A stretch of DNA of 7,762 bases from a candidate division WWE3 bacterium CG22_combo_CG10-13_8_21_14_all_39_12 (GCA_002771355.1 PCSU01000090.1:1-7762); one strand, 5' to 3'. Numbered from the stretch's first letter, positions 1 through 7,402 are shown. Program-made: numbers and translations. Notes: generated by a model not told the origin, from the letters alone.

Positions 1-208
1 TTGTTATACTTGCTTTTATAAAAGCATCTTCCAATACAGGAATCATGTACTCTGCTTGTTTACGAGATGCAACCTCAGGAACAATTCCACCGTATTGAAT
101 GTGAATTTTTAGACTACTTGCAACACTCATTCCAAGAATTTTAAACCCATCTTTAACAAGTGCTACGGCTGTTTCATCACAACTGGTTTCTATGCCTAGT
201 ATTATCAT
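1..208 (-). CDS. tsaD: tRNA N6-threonylcarbamoyladenosine transferase TsaD, N-terminal fragment (runs off the window)
   Basis: Reading the minus strand from the ATG at 208 gives about 69 residues beginning MIILGIETSCDETAVALV. GIETSCDET is the signature start of the TsaD/Kae1/Gcp family, an ASKHA-fold ATPase. A second signature follows around residues 36-49 (H36, YGG at 39-41, PEVASR at 44-49). TsaD transfers the threonylcarbamoyl group to A37 of tRNAs that read ANN codons, acting with TsaB and TsaE in the cytoplasm; it is near-universal, so this marks ordinary chromosomal sequence. H36 corresponds to a well-conserved His. Residue 51 is Gln where many homologs have His after ASRx, and residue 32 is Ser where many have Gln, so the protein is somewhat divergent. 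The rest lies beyond base 1. The gene diverges from the membrane glycosyltransferase gene, and its start lies 8 nt from a TATAAT on the minus strand, suggesting leaderless transcription. The GGGAGGT just upstream sits too close to the ATG for normal Shine-Dalgarno spacing. Confidence 0.93.
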   Translation of the reverse strand, partial: MIILGIETSCDETAVALVKDGFKILGMSVASSLKIHIQYGGIVPEVASRKQAEYMIPVLEDAFIKASIT

Positions 209-213
209 TACCT

Positions 214-227
214 CCCATTATAATGGG
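214..227. promoter_or_regulatory. Palindromic bidirectional -10 element between tsaD and the glycosyltransferase gene
   Basis: CCCATTATAATGGG is a perfect 14-bp palindrome, so both strands carry TATAAT: 219-224 on plus and 222-217 on minus. The plus-strand hexamer ends 6 nt before the ATG at 231. The minus-strand hexamer ends 8 nt before the ATG at 208. That is the normal distance from a -10 box to the transcription start, so both mRNAs would begin at or next to their start codons. No convincing TTGACA-like -35 box is seen on either side. Promoter function is inferred from sequence and geometry only. Confidence 0.6.
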
Positions 228-230
228 GGG

Positions 231-1400
231 ATGCTTGGTGAGTTTAAAAAGTGGTGGAGTCTGCACCGCAAAAATATTGCACTATTATTGTGGGGCTATT
301 TTATCTTGCAACTCCTATTGTATTTTCCATATTTTTTACCTGTTGAGTTGTTACAATCTTTTAGACTTGACGTTACTTCACCCCTCGCATTCTTGCGTTT
401 CTACGATGGTCCATTTTATGTTGGTGTTGCCCAAACCTTTTACCAGTTTTTCCCTGGAATGAATAACTTTTATAGCCATTATGGAGGAATCATATATTTG
501 ACGAATCATTTTCCGTTGTTTCCATTAATTATTCGAGGAATGAGTTTAGTAATGCCTTTTTCTTTGGCCGGACTTATGGCAAACCAAATTGTTTCTATTG
601 CAGGAATTGTTGTTTTGTACAGAGTGTATCTATTTTTTATGAATCCACGGGAAGCACTGGTCGTAAGTTTTGTGCAACTATTAATTCCGCTTCGGTCGTT
701 ATTGTGGCATCATGTTGCAAATTCCGAACCCACGGCACTGCTTTTTATAGCGATATCAATTTTATTAATTCTTAAGAAAAAATATTGGTGGGGTTTATTG
801 GTCGCAATGTTGGTACAACTTACGAGACCTTTGATGCTTATAGTGTTTCCTGGTTACTTTTTTGTAGCATTATTAGAAGAAAAAGGACGTATTATAAAAG
901 CGTTTTCAACGCTTGTTTTACCGCTAACGTTTATTGCTGTTGAGTGGTGGTTTTATGTAGCTGTTCCTGACTTTTCGTTTACGGGAAGGCCGGGAGGGTT
1001 TTTGTCACTTCTGGCAAATTCTCCCTTCTTAAATTTTTTTGACCAAGCTTTTAGTGCAGATGGCATTTGGTATCTATTTGCTGGAGTATTTGCTGGAGTA
1101 TTCGTTCTGTACGAAAAAGGAAAGAGCAATCGTGATTATTGGCGGCTTGGGTTGTTGTGGGGACCATTTTTGTTTTTTACCTTATTTATTCGACATCACG
1201 ACGTGAGTAGATATTTGTGGCCTTCACTTCCCTTTGTTATGTTTATACCGCTTAAAGATTTTTTTCAAAACAGGGCTGTTCAGGTTGCAATCATCATTAT
1301 GATTCCAGCATTGCTTCTTGCCTCGTGGGGTGTACTTTCCCAAAACCAGATGCCAGTTACGCATTTTATTGAATGGTTACGGGCGTTGGGGGAATATTAG
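231..1400 (+). CDS. Multipass membrane glycosyltransferase, GT-C fold (PIG-V/GT39-like)
   Basis: This 389-residue protein is strongly hydrophobic, with roughly ten membrane-spanning stretches, for example near residues 15-33, 116-136, 143-156, 166-181, 186-216, 228-246, 279-294, 305-321, 327-341 and 348-368. The layout fits GT-C enzymes that move a sugar from a polyprenyl-phosphate donor to an acceptor outside the membrane. There is an acidic residue in the first extracytoplasmic loop (D59, in FYDGPFY), then HFPLFPLI at 93-100 (resembling the FFPLFPL motif of PIG-V-type mannosyltransferases), NSEPTALLF at 164-172, LTRP at 197-200 and RYLWPSLPF at 327-335. The donor and acceptor cannot be told. 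I chose ATG 231 over the in-frame ATG at 192, which would run into tsaD and past the promoter palindrome; 231 also lies 6 nt after a TATAAT. It ends 26 nt before cas12a with no visible terminator between, so read-through into the cas operon is possible. No functional link to CRISPR is apparent. Confidence 0.75.
   Translation: MLGEFKKWWSLHRKNIALLLWGYFILQLLLYFPYFLPVELLQSFRLDVTSPLAFLRFYDGPFYVGVAQTFYQFFPGMNNFYSHYGGIIYLTNHFPLFPLIIRGMSLVMPFSLAGLMANQIVSIAGIVVLYRVYLFFMNPREALVVSFVQLLIPLRSLLWHHVANSEPTALLFIAISILLILKKKYWWGLLVAMLVQLTRPLMLIVFPGYFFVALLEEKGRIIKAFSTLVLPLTFIAVEWWFYVAVPDFSFTGRPGGFLSLLANSPFLNFFDQAFSADGIWYLFAGVFAGVFVLYEKGKSNRDYWRLGLLWGPFLFFTLFIRHHDVSRYLWPSLPFVMFIPLKDFFQNRAVQVAIIIMIPALLLASWGVLSQNQMPVTHFIEWLRALGEY
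1077..1100 (+). repeat. Perfect 12-bp tandem duplication inside the glycosyltransferase gene
   Basis: TTTGCTGGAGTA occurs twice head to tail (1077-1088 and 1089-1100). It stays in frame and encodes FAGVFAGV inside a predicted membrane helix (residues 283-290). This looks like a recent in-frame slippage duplication with little effect on a hydrophobic helix. Confidence 0.85.
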
Positions 1401-1409
1401 TTAAAATTT

Positions 1410-1418
1410 TGCTATAAT
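1410..1418 (+). promoter_or_regulatory. Extended -10 promoter of cas12a, probably giving a leaderless mRNA
   Basis: TGC followed by a consensus TATAAT (1413-1418) is an extended -10 element. It ends 8 nt before the cas12a ATG at 1427, so transcription should start at or within a base or two of the start codon. No Shine-Dalgarno sequence precedes the ATG, which fits a leaderless transcript. No -35 box is convincing, as extended -10 promoters often lack one. The 10-mer TTTTGCTATA (1407-1416) recurs in the array leader (7349-7358). Confidence 0.65.
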
Positions 1419-1426
1419 TTTACACA

Positions 1427-4400
1427 ATGGCTAGTTCGCATTTCATATCTTTGGATAATAGTTTTTCTAAATTTACTAACCTATATTCTTTGTCAAAAAC
1501 CCTAAGATTTGAATTAGTTCCTACTGAAAATACTACTGTGATGCTTGAGAATAATAATGTGTTTAAGAAAGATCAAATTATTCAAGTAAAGTACGAAAAA
1601 ACCAAACCGTTTATTGATAGATTACATAGAGAGTTCATTAAAGAGGCCTTATCTAATTATGCTGTAAGTGGGTTACAGGAGTATTTTGAAATCCTACGAG
1701 CAGGAGGAAAGAAAGCTAATCTCGATAGTGCTAAAAAGCAGTTGCGTAAACATGTTGTGGATCAGTTTAATGCAACCGCATCTTTATGGGTCTCACGTCA
1801 CAAAGATGTTGGGTTTAAAGGTGAAGGCATAGAGTTGCTGTTTAAAGAGGCGGTATTTAAACTTTTAAAGGAAAAATATGGAACTGACATGAATGCATTA
1901 ATAGAGGATAATCATGGTAAACAGATTTCAATTTTCGATAGTTGGAAAGGTTTTACTGGGTACTTTGATAAGTTTCAACAGACGAGAAGGAATTTATATA
2001 AAGATGATGGTAAGGAGGGTAGAGTTGCCACGCGTATTATTGATCAGAACCTTACACGATTTTGTGACAATATTTTTGTTTACGAAAAGATAAAAGACAA
2101 AGTTTCATTTATTGATGTAGAAAAGAGTTTTGGAAAAACGTGTAGTGAGGTGTTTATCCCAGATTATTACAATACATGTTTGCTACAAGATGGTATTGAT
2201 TCATATAACGAGTTTATTGGAGGCAAACCGCTAGAGAATGGTGAAAAAGTGCAGGGACTAAATGAGTTGATTAATCTGTACCGACAGACAACAGGAGATA
2301 AGGTTCCATACTTTAAAAAGCTCGAGAAACAAATATTAGGTGAAAAGGACGAGGTGTTCATTGACGAGATAACCGATGAGGATTTTGTTCCAAGAGTACT
2401 TGCCTTTTACCGCACTGTCGATGCGAAGTATAAACTTTTTTTAAAGCTTCTTGATGATTTTGTGACCAATCAAGATGTGTATGAATTGTCGCAGATTTAT
2501 ATATCTAAAAAAGGATTACAGGAAAAGCTCTACAGGTGGTTAACACCAAGTGCTAGGGAAGTGTATGATGAAGAGCTGTTTGAGGTGTTAAAGAAGGCAA
2601 AAAAGGTAAACAATAAGGATAAGCAAAAGGTATCTGGATATGTACCTGATTTTGTTGAAGTTTTGTATATAAAGCAAGCACTTGAAAATATTGATGCTAA
2701 ACTTATTTGGTCAGACAGATATTATTCTGATGGCGAAAATGAAGGAATTATCGATAAAGGGTTTTCGTCTTGGAAACAGTTTCTTGTTATTTTAAATCAC
2801 GAGTATCGACAACTGCTTTCGTTTGAAGATCACGTAATAATAGATAAAGAACTGGATTTTGATAAAGAGGTTAAACAACTTACCGATACGGTAGAGATTG
2901 TTTCTCAGGATAAAAATGCACGAACAGTTACCTATCGTGGGGGATATGATGTTTATAAAGCTAAACTTGCGGAATTAGGTCAATCATTTGAGAAAGATAC
3001 TTGCACGAAAAAGGTTATTAAAAACTTTGCTGATTCGGTGTTGTCTATGTATCACTTTGCTATGATGTTTGCGGTGTGGGACGATACATATCCTCTTGAT
3101 GTTTTCTATACTAATAATGAGTTTGGATACCTGTTGTACTACGAGGACGCCTATAAAAATATTGTTCAAGAATACAACAAACTAAGAAACTACCTTACTA
3201 AAAAACCGTACAGTACCGAAAAGTGGAAATTGAATTTTGAGAATCCGACACTGGCTGCTGGTTTTGATAAAAACAAGGAGTCGGATAATTCCACTGTAAT
3301 TTTGAGACAAGGTGACAAGTATTTTCTTGGTGTTATGAAGAAAGGGTTCAATAAAATATTTGATAATTCTCAAATAAGTCAAACTGGAAATAGCCCCGAG
3401 GCATACTTCGAGAAGATGGTATACAAATACACGAAGGATGTAGTAACGGGAATTCCAAAATCCTCGACACAAGTAAAAGAGGTTCAAGAGCATTTTAGAA
3501 ACTCAGACGAGGATTTTTTTCTCGAAGAATGTTCTTCAGTTGGTAATTTTATCGTGCCTCTAAAAATTACCAAGGAAATTTTTGATCTAAATAATAAGGT
3601 TTATGCCAAGGAGGACATCTCACAAGCAATGTATAGATGGGCTTTAAATACGGATGAGGAAAAGAACTACGTAAAGTCTTTTCAAAAGAGCTATCTGTCA
3701 CTCGGTGGAAGTCCAGAGCTGTATTGTAAGTCGGTTACATTATGGATCGGATTTTGTCTGAATTTTTTAAAGTCTTACCCAAGTGCAGCGTACTTCGATT
3801 ATTCACAATTAAGGCAGGCAAGTGATTATGAATCGGTAGATGAGTGTTATCAAGAATTGAATAATGCAGGGTATACAATATTGTTTCAAAATGTTTCTGA
3901 AAAATACGTACGGGTGAAGAATAAAAATGGTGAGTTGTATCTTTTCCAAATAAAAAACAAAGACTGGAATGAAGGTTCAACGGGTAAAAAGAATTTACAT
4001 ACTCTCTATTTTGAATCGTTATTTTCAAAAGAAAATGCTAAGCAAGGATTTCCATTTAAGCTGAGTGGTAATGCGGAATTGTTCTTTCGACCTGGATCAA
4101 TCGAACAGACGTATGAAAGGCGTAATTTTCCACGTGAAATACCTTTAAAAAGAAGGTATTCAAAGGATGGAATATTTTTCCATATTCCTGTTCAAGTAAA
4201 TCGAACTAAAGTTGGTTCTCCAAATCAATTCAACAAGGAAGTGAACGATTTCTTAGCAGGAAACCCCAATATTAATATCATAGGCGTGGATCGTGGTGAA
4301 AAACACCTTGTGTATTACTCGGTTATCAGTCAAAACGGTGAAAAAATAGACGGAGGTTCTTTTAATGAAATCAACGGTCAGGATTATCACGATAAGTTAG

Positions 4401-5470
4401 AAAAACGTGCAAAAGAAAGGGAACAACAGCGCAGAGACTGGGAAACTGTTGAAGGTATTAAAGATCTAAAAAAAGGGTACATATCACAGGTTGTAAAAAA
4501 ATTAGCTGATTTGGCGATTGAACATAATGCCATTATTGTTATGGAAGATTTGAACATGCGGTTTAAACAGATTCGTGGTGGAATCGAGAAGTCAGTCTAT
4601 CAACAGCTTGAAAAAGCCCTTATCGATAAATTAAGTTTTTTAGTAAACAAGGGTGAAGTCGATCCTCAAAAGGCAGGGCATCTATTAAAAGCCTACCAGC
4701 TAACGGCACCTATTGATGCGTTTAAGGATATGGGTAAACAGACAGGAATAATGTTTTACACACAGGCAGCCTACACCTCAAAAATTGATCCTGTTACCGG
4801 TTGGCGACCACATTTGTATCTTAAATATTCCAGTGTCGAAAAGGCGAAAGATGATATTTCTAGATTTACTAAGATTGCGTATAAAAACGATAGGTTTGAG
4901 TTTACATACAACATTACAGATTTTCGTACACAAAAAGAATGGCCATTAAAAACAGAGTGGACGGTGTGCAGCTGTGTCGAAAGGTTTCGATGGAATAAAA
5001 AGTTGGCGAATGGGAAAGGGGATTATGAGCATTATCCTAATGTAACCGATGATTTTAAGAAGTTGTTTGATTCGGTTGGAATAAACTATCTACAAGAGAA
5101 TATTAAATCGCAAGTTGTAAACCTTGATGAAAATACTAATGTTGAATTTTTCCGTGAGTTTATAAAATTATTTGCTCTTGTGTGCCAGATAAGAAACACA
5201 AACAGTGAGGAGGCGGGTAATCTGAACGATTTTATTCTTTCACCCGTAGAACCGTTTTTTGATAGCAGGAGTGCTGAAGATTTTGGGAAAGGGTTGCCAT
5301 CAAACGGTGACGAAAATGGAGCGTATAACATTGCACGAAAGGGCATGATTATTCTTAATACTCTTTCAACGTTCAAAAATGATCATGGTTCGTGCGAAGG
5401 GCTTAGTTGGGGTGATCTTTATATCTCCGACACGCAGTGGGATGACTTTGCTCAATCATTTCATGGATGA
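1427..5470 (+). CDS. cas12a: Type V-A CRISPR effector nuclease Cas12a (Cpf1), with a shortened crRNA-processing segment
   Basis: This 1347-residue protein is full length for Cas12a (characterised members about 1230-1310). It is the RNA-guided effector that cuts DNA with a single RuvC/Nuc site. Recognisable landmarks, in order, are: N-terminal WED-I motif YSLSKTLRFEL (20-30); the REC lobe; the WED/PI PAM-contact region KLNFENPTLAAGFDKNKE (601-618), which keeps the Lys of the family DKNKE motif; YLFQIKNKDW then LHTLYF before the processing segment; RuvC-I IIGVDRGEK with D955; the bridge helix and GYISQVV; RuvC-II VMEDLN with E1040; Nuc arginine R1256 in QIRN; RuvC-III GDENGAY with D1295. All three RuvC acids are present, so cleavage activity is expected. 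Residues 888-919, where pre-crRNA processing His and Lys residues normally sit, are about 17 residues shorter than in FnCas12a (compared from memory) and lack the HP...NKN stretch. ATG 1427 is the only sensible start. cas4 begins inside its last codons. Confidence 0.98.
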   Translation: MASSHFISLDNSFSKFTNLYSLSKTLRFELVPTENTTVMLENNNVFKKDQIIQVKYEKTKPFIDRLHREFIKEALSNYAVSGLQEYFEILRAGGKKANLDSAKKQLRKHVVDQFNATASLWVSRHKDVGFKGEGIELLFKEAVFKLLKEKYGTDMNALIEDNHGKQISIFDSWKGFTGYFDKFQQTRRNLYKDDGKEGRVATRIIDQNLTRFCDNIFVYEKIKDKVSFIDVEKSFGKTCSEVFIPDYYNTCLLQDGIDSYNEFIGGKPLENGEKVQGLNELINLYRQTTGDKVPYFKKLEKQILGEKDEVFIDEITDEDFVPRVLAFYRTVDAKYKLFLKLLDDFVTNQDVYELSQIYISKKGLQEKLYRWLTPSAREVYDEELFEVLKKAKKVNNKDKQKVSGYVPDFVEVLYIKQALENIDAKLIWSDRYYSDGENEGIIDKGFSSWKQFLVILNHEYRQLLSFEDHVIIDKELDFDKEVKQLTDTVEIVSQDKNARTVTYRGGYDVYKAKLAELGQSFEKDTCTKKVIKNFADSVLSMYHFAMMFAVWDDTYPLDVFYTNNEFGYLLYYEDAYKNIVQEYNKLRNYLTKKPYSTEKWKLNFENPTLAAGFDKNKESDNSTVILRQGDKYFLGVMKKGFNKIFDNSQISQTGNSPEAYFEKMVYKYTKDVVTGIPKSSTQVKEVQEHFRNSDEDFFLEECSSVGNFIVPLKITKEIFDLNNKVYAKEDISQAMYRWALNTDEEKNYVKSFQKSYLSLGGSPELYCKSVTLWIGFCLNFLKSYPSAAYFDYSQLRQASDYESVDECYQELNNAGYTILFQNVSEKYVRVKNKNGELYLFQIKNKDWNEGSTGKKNLHTLYFESLFSKENAKQGFPFKLSGNAELFFRPGSIEQTYERRNFPREIPLKRRYSKDGIFFHIPVQVNRTKVGSPNQFNKEVNDFLAGNPNINIIGVDRGEKHLVYYSVISQNGEKIDGGSFNEINGQDYHDKLEKRAKEREQQRRDWETVEGIKDLKKGYISQVVKKLADLAIEHNAIIVMEDLNMRFKQIRGGIEKSVYQQLEKALIDKLSFLVNKGEVDPQKAGHLLKAYQLTAPIDAFKDMGKQTGIMFYTQAAYTSKIDPVTGWRPHLYLKYSSVEKAKDDISRFTKIAYKNDRFEFTYNITDFRTQKEWPLKTEWTVCSCVERFRWNKKLANGKGDYEHYPNVTDDFKKLFDSVGINYLQENIKSQVVNLDENTNVEFFREFIKLFALVCQIRNTNSEEAGNLNDFILSPVEPFFDSRSAEDFGKGLPSNGDENGAYNIARKGMIILNTLSTFKNDHGSCEGLSWGDLYISDTQWDDFAQSFHG

Positions 5471-6017
5471 CATAATACAAATATCAACGATTAATGATTT
5501 TTTGTTCTGGCCGTACTCTTTGTACGCACACTCAATCTATGAAAGTTTTACCCCAAAAATATTCCATGATACGTATCAGGTTGTAGGAACAATAAAACAC
5601 AAAAGTATCGATACGGGAACGTACTCATCATCTAAACGGTACTTGAAAGCACTTTTTGTGTATAGCGAAAAGTATGGGGTTTCGGGGAAAATCGATATCT
5701 ATGATATCCATACTAAATCTCTTATTGAGCGAAAAACAAAGGTTAAAAAACTATACGAAGGTCAGATTATGCAGCTGTATGCGCAGTATTACTGTATGGT
5801 TGAGATGGGGTTTGCGGTTGAAAATTTACGCATACATTCACTAATCGATAACAAACGATACAAAATCCCGTTACCAAAAAAACGAGAAGAATCCCGATTC
5901 AGAGAAATTTTAAAAAAAATGCGTGAATACGATCCGTTAAAGGATGGGTTTAAAGTTTCTAAATCAAAATTTGAAAGCTGCATATATTCAACGCTTTGCC
6001 CGCAAAAACCTACATAA
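5463..6017 (+). CDS. cas4: Cas4 RecB-like adaptation nuclease, lacking two of four Fe-S cysteines
   Basis: This 184-residue Cas4 matches the type V-A form, opening with ISTINDFLFWPYSLYAHSIY. Cas4 trims prespacer ends and helps choose PAM-bearing spacers with Cas1-Cas2. The RecB/PD-(D/E)xK nuclease motifs are all visible: H46 (TIKHKSID), D78 (SGKIDIY), E89 and K91 (LIERK) and the Q101-Y109 helix (GQIMQLYAQYY). Family members normally hold a [4Fe-4S] cluster with one N-terminal Cys (FLFCP) and three C-terminal Cys (CxxCxYxxLC). Here the first is W16 and the second is F170; only C173 and C179 remain, so a normal cluster is unlikely. I chose ATG 5463, which starts just before the conserved ISTINDFLF and overlaps the cas12a stop by 8 nt, implying translational coupling. 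The frame stays open upstream to 5379, but only inside cas12a. No Shine-Dalgarno sequence is evident. Confidence 0.93.
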   Translation: MDDIIQISTINDFLFWPYSLYAHSIYESFTPKIFHDTYQVVGTIKHKSIDTGTYSSSKRYLKALFVYSEKYGVSGKIDIYDIHTKSLIERKTKVKKLYEGQIMQLYAQYYCMVEMGFAVENLRIHSLIDNKRYKIPLPKKREESRFREILKKMREYDPLKDGFKVSKSKFESCIYSTLCPQKPT

Positions 6018-6019
6018 CG

Positions 6020-6973
6020 ATGCTAACGCTACCAGACTTTAAAGAAAAGAAAATAGTATTTATCCATTATGATCGGTCAGATAAGGATAACTCGCTAAAG
6101 TTTCGAGCTGATAACATGCGGTTGTATAAAAACGGTAAGTTGACTGAACAGGTTTCGTGTTATTCTGTGATCGCAGTTTACATAGTGGGAACAACGTCTA
6201 TAACGACAACATTAATCAAAGAAGCAAAGTCGTTTGGAATAACAATATTTTTTCTTACACAGCAATTGAAGGAATATGCATCAATAAATGCGGTGGCGGA
6301 AGGGAATTATCATCTTCGTGGGGTGCAATATACCATGGATGAGGGCCGTTCACTTGAAGTAGCTCGACGTATTGTACAAAACAAAGTTGCCAATCAGGTA
6401 CAATTTTTTAAGAAACAAAAAGCAGATGTTGACTTGAGTAGCCTTGGGAGTGAAATTGGTTCGGCAACCGATCTCAATCAAATTCGAGGTTATGAAGGAA
6501 TGGTGTCAGCGGAATACTTTAAAAACATGTTTGTAGCTTTAGATTGGAGGAGGCGCGCACCACAAACACGTGAAGATATTCCAAACCTGCTTCTTGATGT
6601 TGGGTATTCGATGCTTTTTAATTTTACTGATTCATTGCTTAGGTTATTTGGTTTTGACACATACAAGGGTGTGTACCACAGACTGTTTTTTCAACGCAAA
6701 TCTTTAACTTGTGACATTATGGAACCAATACGTCCACTAATTGATAAACAGTTGGTCAAGTCCTGGAACCTGCGACAGATAAATAAGAAAGATTTTGGGT
6801 ACAAAAACGGAAGTTTTTATATTAAAGATTGGGATAGAAGAAAAAAGTATGTAGGGATATTTTTAAACGTGTTAATGGAAAATAAGGAAGAGATTTATAG
6901 ATACGTTCATGGGTACTATCAACACGTGTTAAATCCTGAGTCATATGATTTTCAAGAGTATAAAATACTATGA
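6020..6973 (+). CDS. cas1: CRISPR integrase Cas1 (type V-A)
   Basis: Cas1 is the metal-dependent integrase that, as a Cas1-Cas2 complex, inserts prespacers at the leader-repeat junction. This 317-residue protein starts MLTLPDFKEKKIVF, typical of type V/II-like Cas1. The catalytic triad is intact: E159 in IRGYEG, H220 in GVYHRLFFQRKSL, and D232 in TCDIMEPIRPLID. The helical core before the His (NLLLDVGYSMLFNF, 189-202) is also typical. I prefer ATG 6020: it begins at the conserved MLTLPDF and lies 2 nt after the cas4 stop. A possible TTG at 5996 would only add eight residues overlapping cas4. Its stop overlaps the cas2 start by 4 nt (ATGA). No Shine-Dalgarno sequence precedes it, so translation is probably coupled to cas4. 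Confidence 0.97.
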   Translation: MLTLPDFKEKKIVFIHYDRSDKDNSLKFRADNMRLYKNGKLTEQVSCYSVIAVYIVGTTSITTTLIKEAKSFGITIFFLTQQLKEYASINAVAEGNYHLRGVQYTMDEGRSLEVARRIVQNKVANQVQFFKKQKADVDLSSLGSEIGSATDLNQIRGYEGMVSAEYFKNMFVALDWRRRAPQTREDIPNLLLDVGYSMLFNFTDSLLRLFGFDTYKGVYHRLFFQRKSLTCDIMEPIRPLIDKQLVKSWNLRQINKKDFGYKNGSFYIKDWDRRKKYVGIFLNVLMENKEEIYRYVHGYYQHVLNPESYDFQEYKIL

Positions 6974-7248
6974 TTATTGTTTCATACGATTTTAGTGACG
7001 ATAAAAGACGAGCAAAGTTTGCTAAGTTTTTGGAACGGTTTGGGAGCAGGATTCAGTATTCGGTTTTTAGAATTAAAAACAGTAAGCGGGTATTAGATAC
7101 TATAGTTGCTGAAGTTGATAATGAGTATAAAAATCAGTTTGAAGGTACCGACAGTGTGGTTATATTTAGGGTATGTGAAGGATGTATGAACAATATAAAA
7201 CGGTATGGGAGTGCTGCGTATGAAGACGACGATGTTGTGTTTTTGTAG
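6970..7248 (+). CDS. cas2: CRISPR adaptation protein Cas2
   Basis: This 92-residue protein has the usual Cas2 size and ferredoxin-like pattern. It opens MIIVSYDFSDDKRRAKFAKFL with the conserved Asp at position 7 after the first beta strand, followed by GSRIQYSVFRI (25-35), the Q-x-SVF second strand seen across the family, and later SVVIFRVC as another strand. Cas2 forms the central dimer that holds the prespacer between two Cas1 dimers. It starts in a 4-nt ATGA overlap with cas1 and is the last gene before the array. An acidic tail (YEDDDVVFL) ends the protein. Confidence 0.96.
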   Translation: MIIVSYDFSDDKRRAKFAKFLERFGSRIQYSVFRIKNSKRVLDTIVAEVDNEYKNQFEGTDSVVIFRVCEGCMNNIKRYGSAAYEDDDVVFL

Positions 7249-7351
7249 TAGAGATGTAGTAGAATGAGTGTAGATTTGCGGACATTTATAATATGGTGAA
7301 AGAGGAAATCACTCTGTAACGGAATAGTAAAACCTTAGTGTTAATGATTTT

Positions 7352-7360
7352 TGCTATAGC
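7352..7360 (+). promoter_or_regulatory. Candidate extended -10 promoter for the CRISPR array
   Basis: TGC followed by TATAGC (7355-7360) resembles the extended -10 of cas12a and shares the 10-mer TTTTGCTATA with it. Transcription would start near 7367, leaving about 115 nt of leader RNA before repeat 1. The last two hexamer positions depart from consensus and there is no clear -35 box, so this is a moderate call. Confidence 0.45.
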
Positions 7361-7402
7361 GCATACATTACACATTTTTCTTTTGTGAAAGGGTTTTTCC
7401 TG

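Noticed and set aside
209..216. GGGAGGT upstream of tsaD as a Shine-Dalgarno site
   Set aside because: It ends one or two bases from the ATG, much closer than functional spacing, and it overlaps the arm of the promoter palindrome.
2167..4028. Several minus-strand open frames of 61-103 codons inside cas12a
   Set aside because: They lie wholly within a well-supported Cas12a frame, show no recognisable motif and have no promoter or ribosome site. They are shadows of the coding strand.
5379..5462. Upstream extension of Cas4 by 28 residues
   Set aside because: The extension lies entirely inside the cas12a 3' end and precedes the conserved Cas4 N-terminus; ATG 5463 gives the normal family start.
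5468..5470. Alternative genetic code (TGA read as Gly, as in some CPR lineages)
   Set aside because: TGA ends cas12a and cas1 at the expected family lengths, and no in-frame TGA interrupts any gene.
5996..6019. TTG start adding eight residues to Cas1
   Set aside because: It overlaps cas4, and the conserved MLTLPDF begins exactly at the ATG at 6020.
7243..7280. GTAG-rich stretch after cas2 resembling a degenerate repeat or anti-repeat RNA
   Set aside because: It shares only GTAGATTT-like words with the repeat, lacks the TCTAC half of the stem, and Cas12a systems do not need a tracrRNA.
7293..7319. Eight-codon ORF (ATG to TAA) in the leader next to a TATAAT
   Set aside because: The ATG directly abuts the -10-like hexamer, leaving no room for a transcription start, and the ORF is too short to distinguish from chance.
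7371..7400. T-rich tract in the leader as an intrinsic terminator
   Set aside because: Only a weak CAC/GTG pairing precedes or surrounds the T runs; there is no stable GC stem followed by a U tract.
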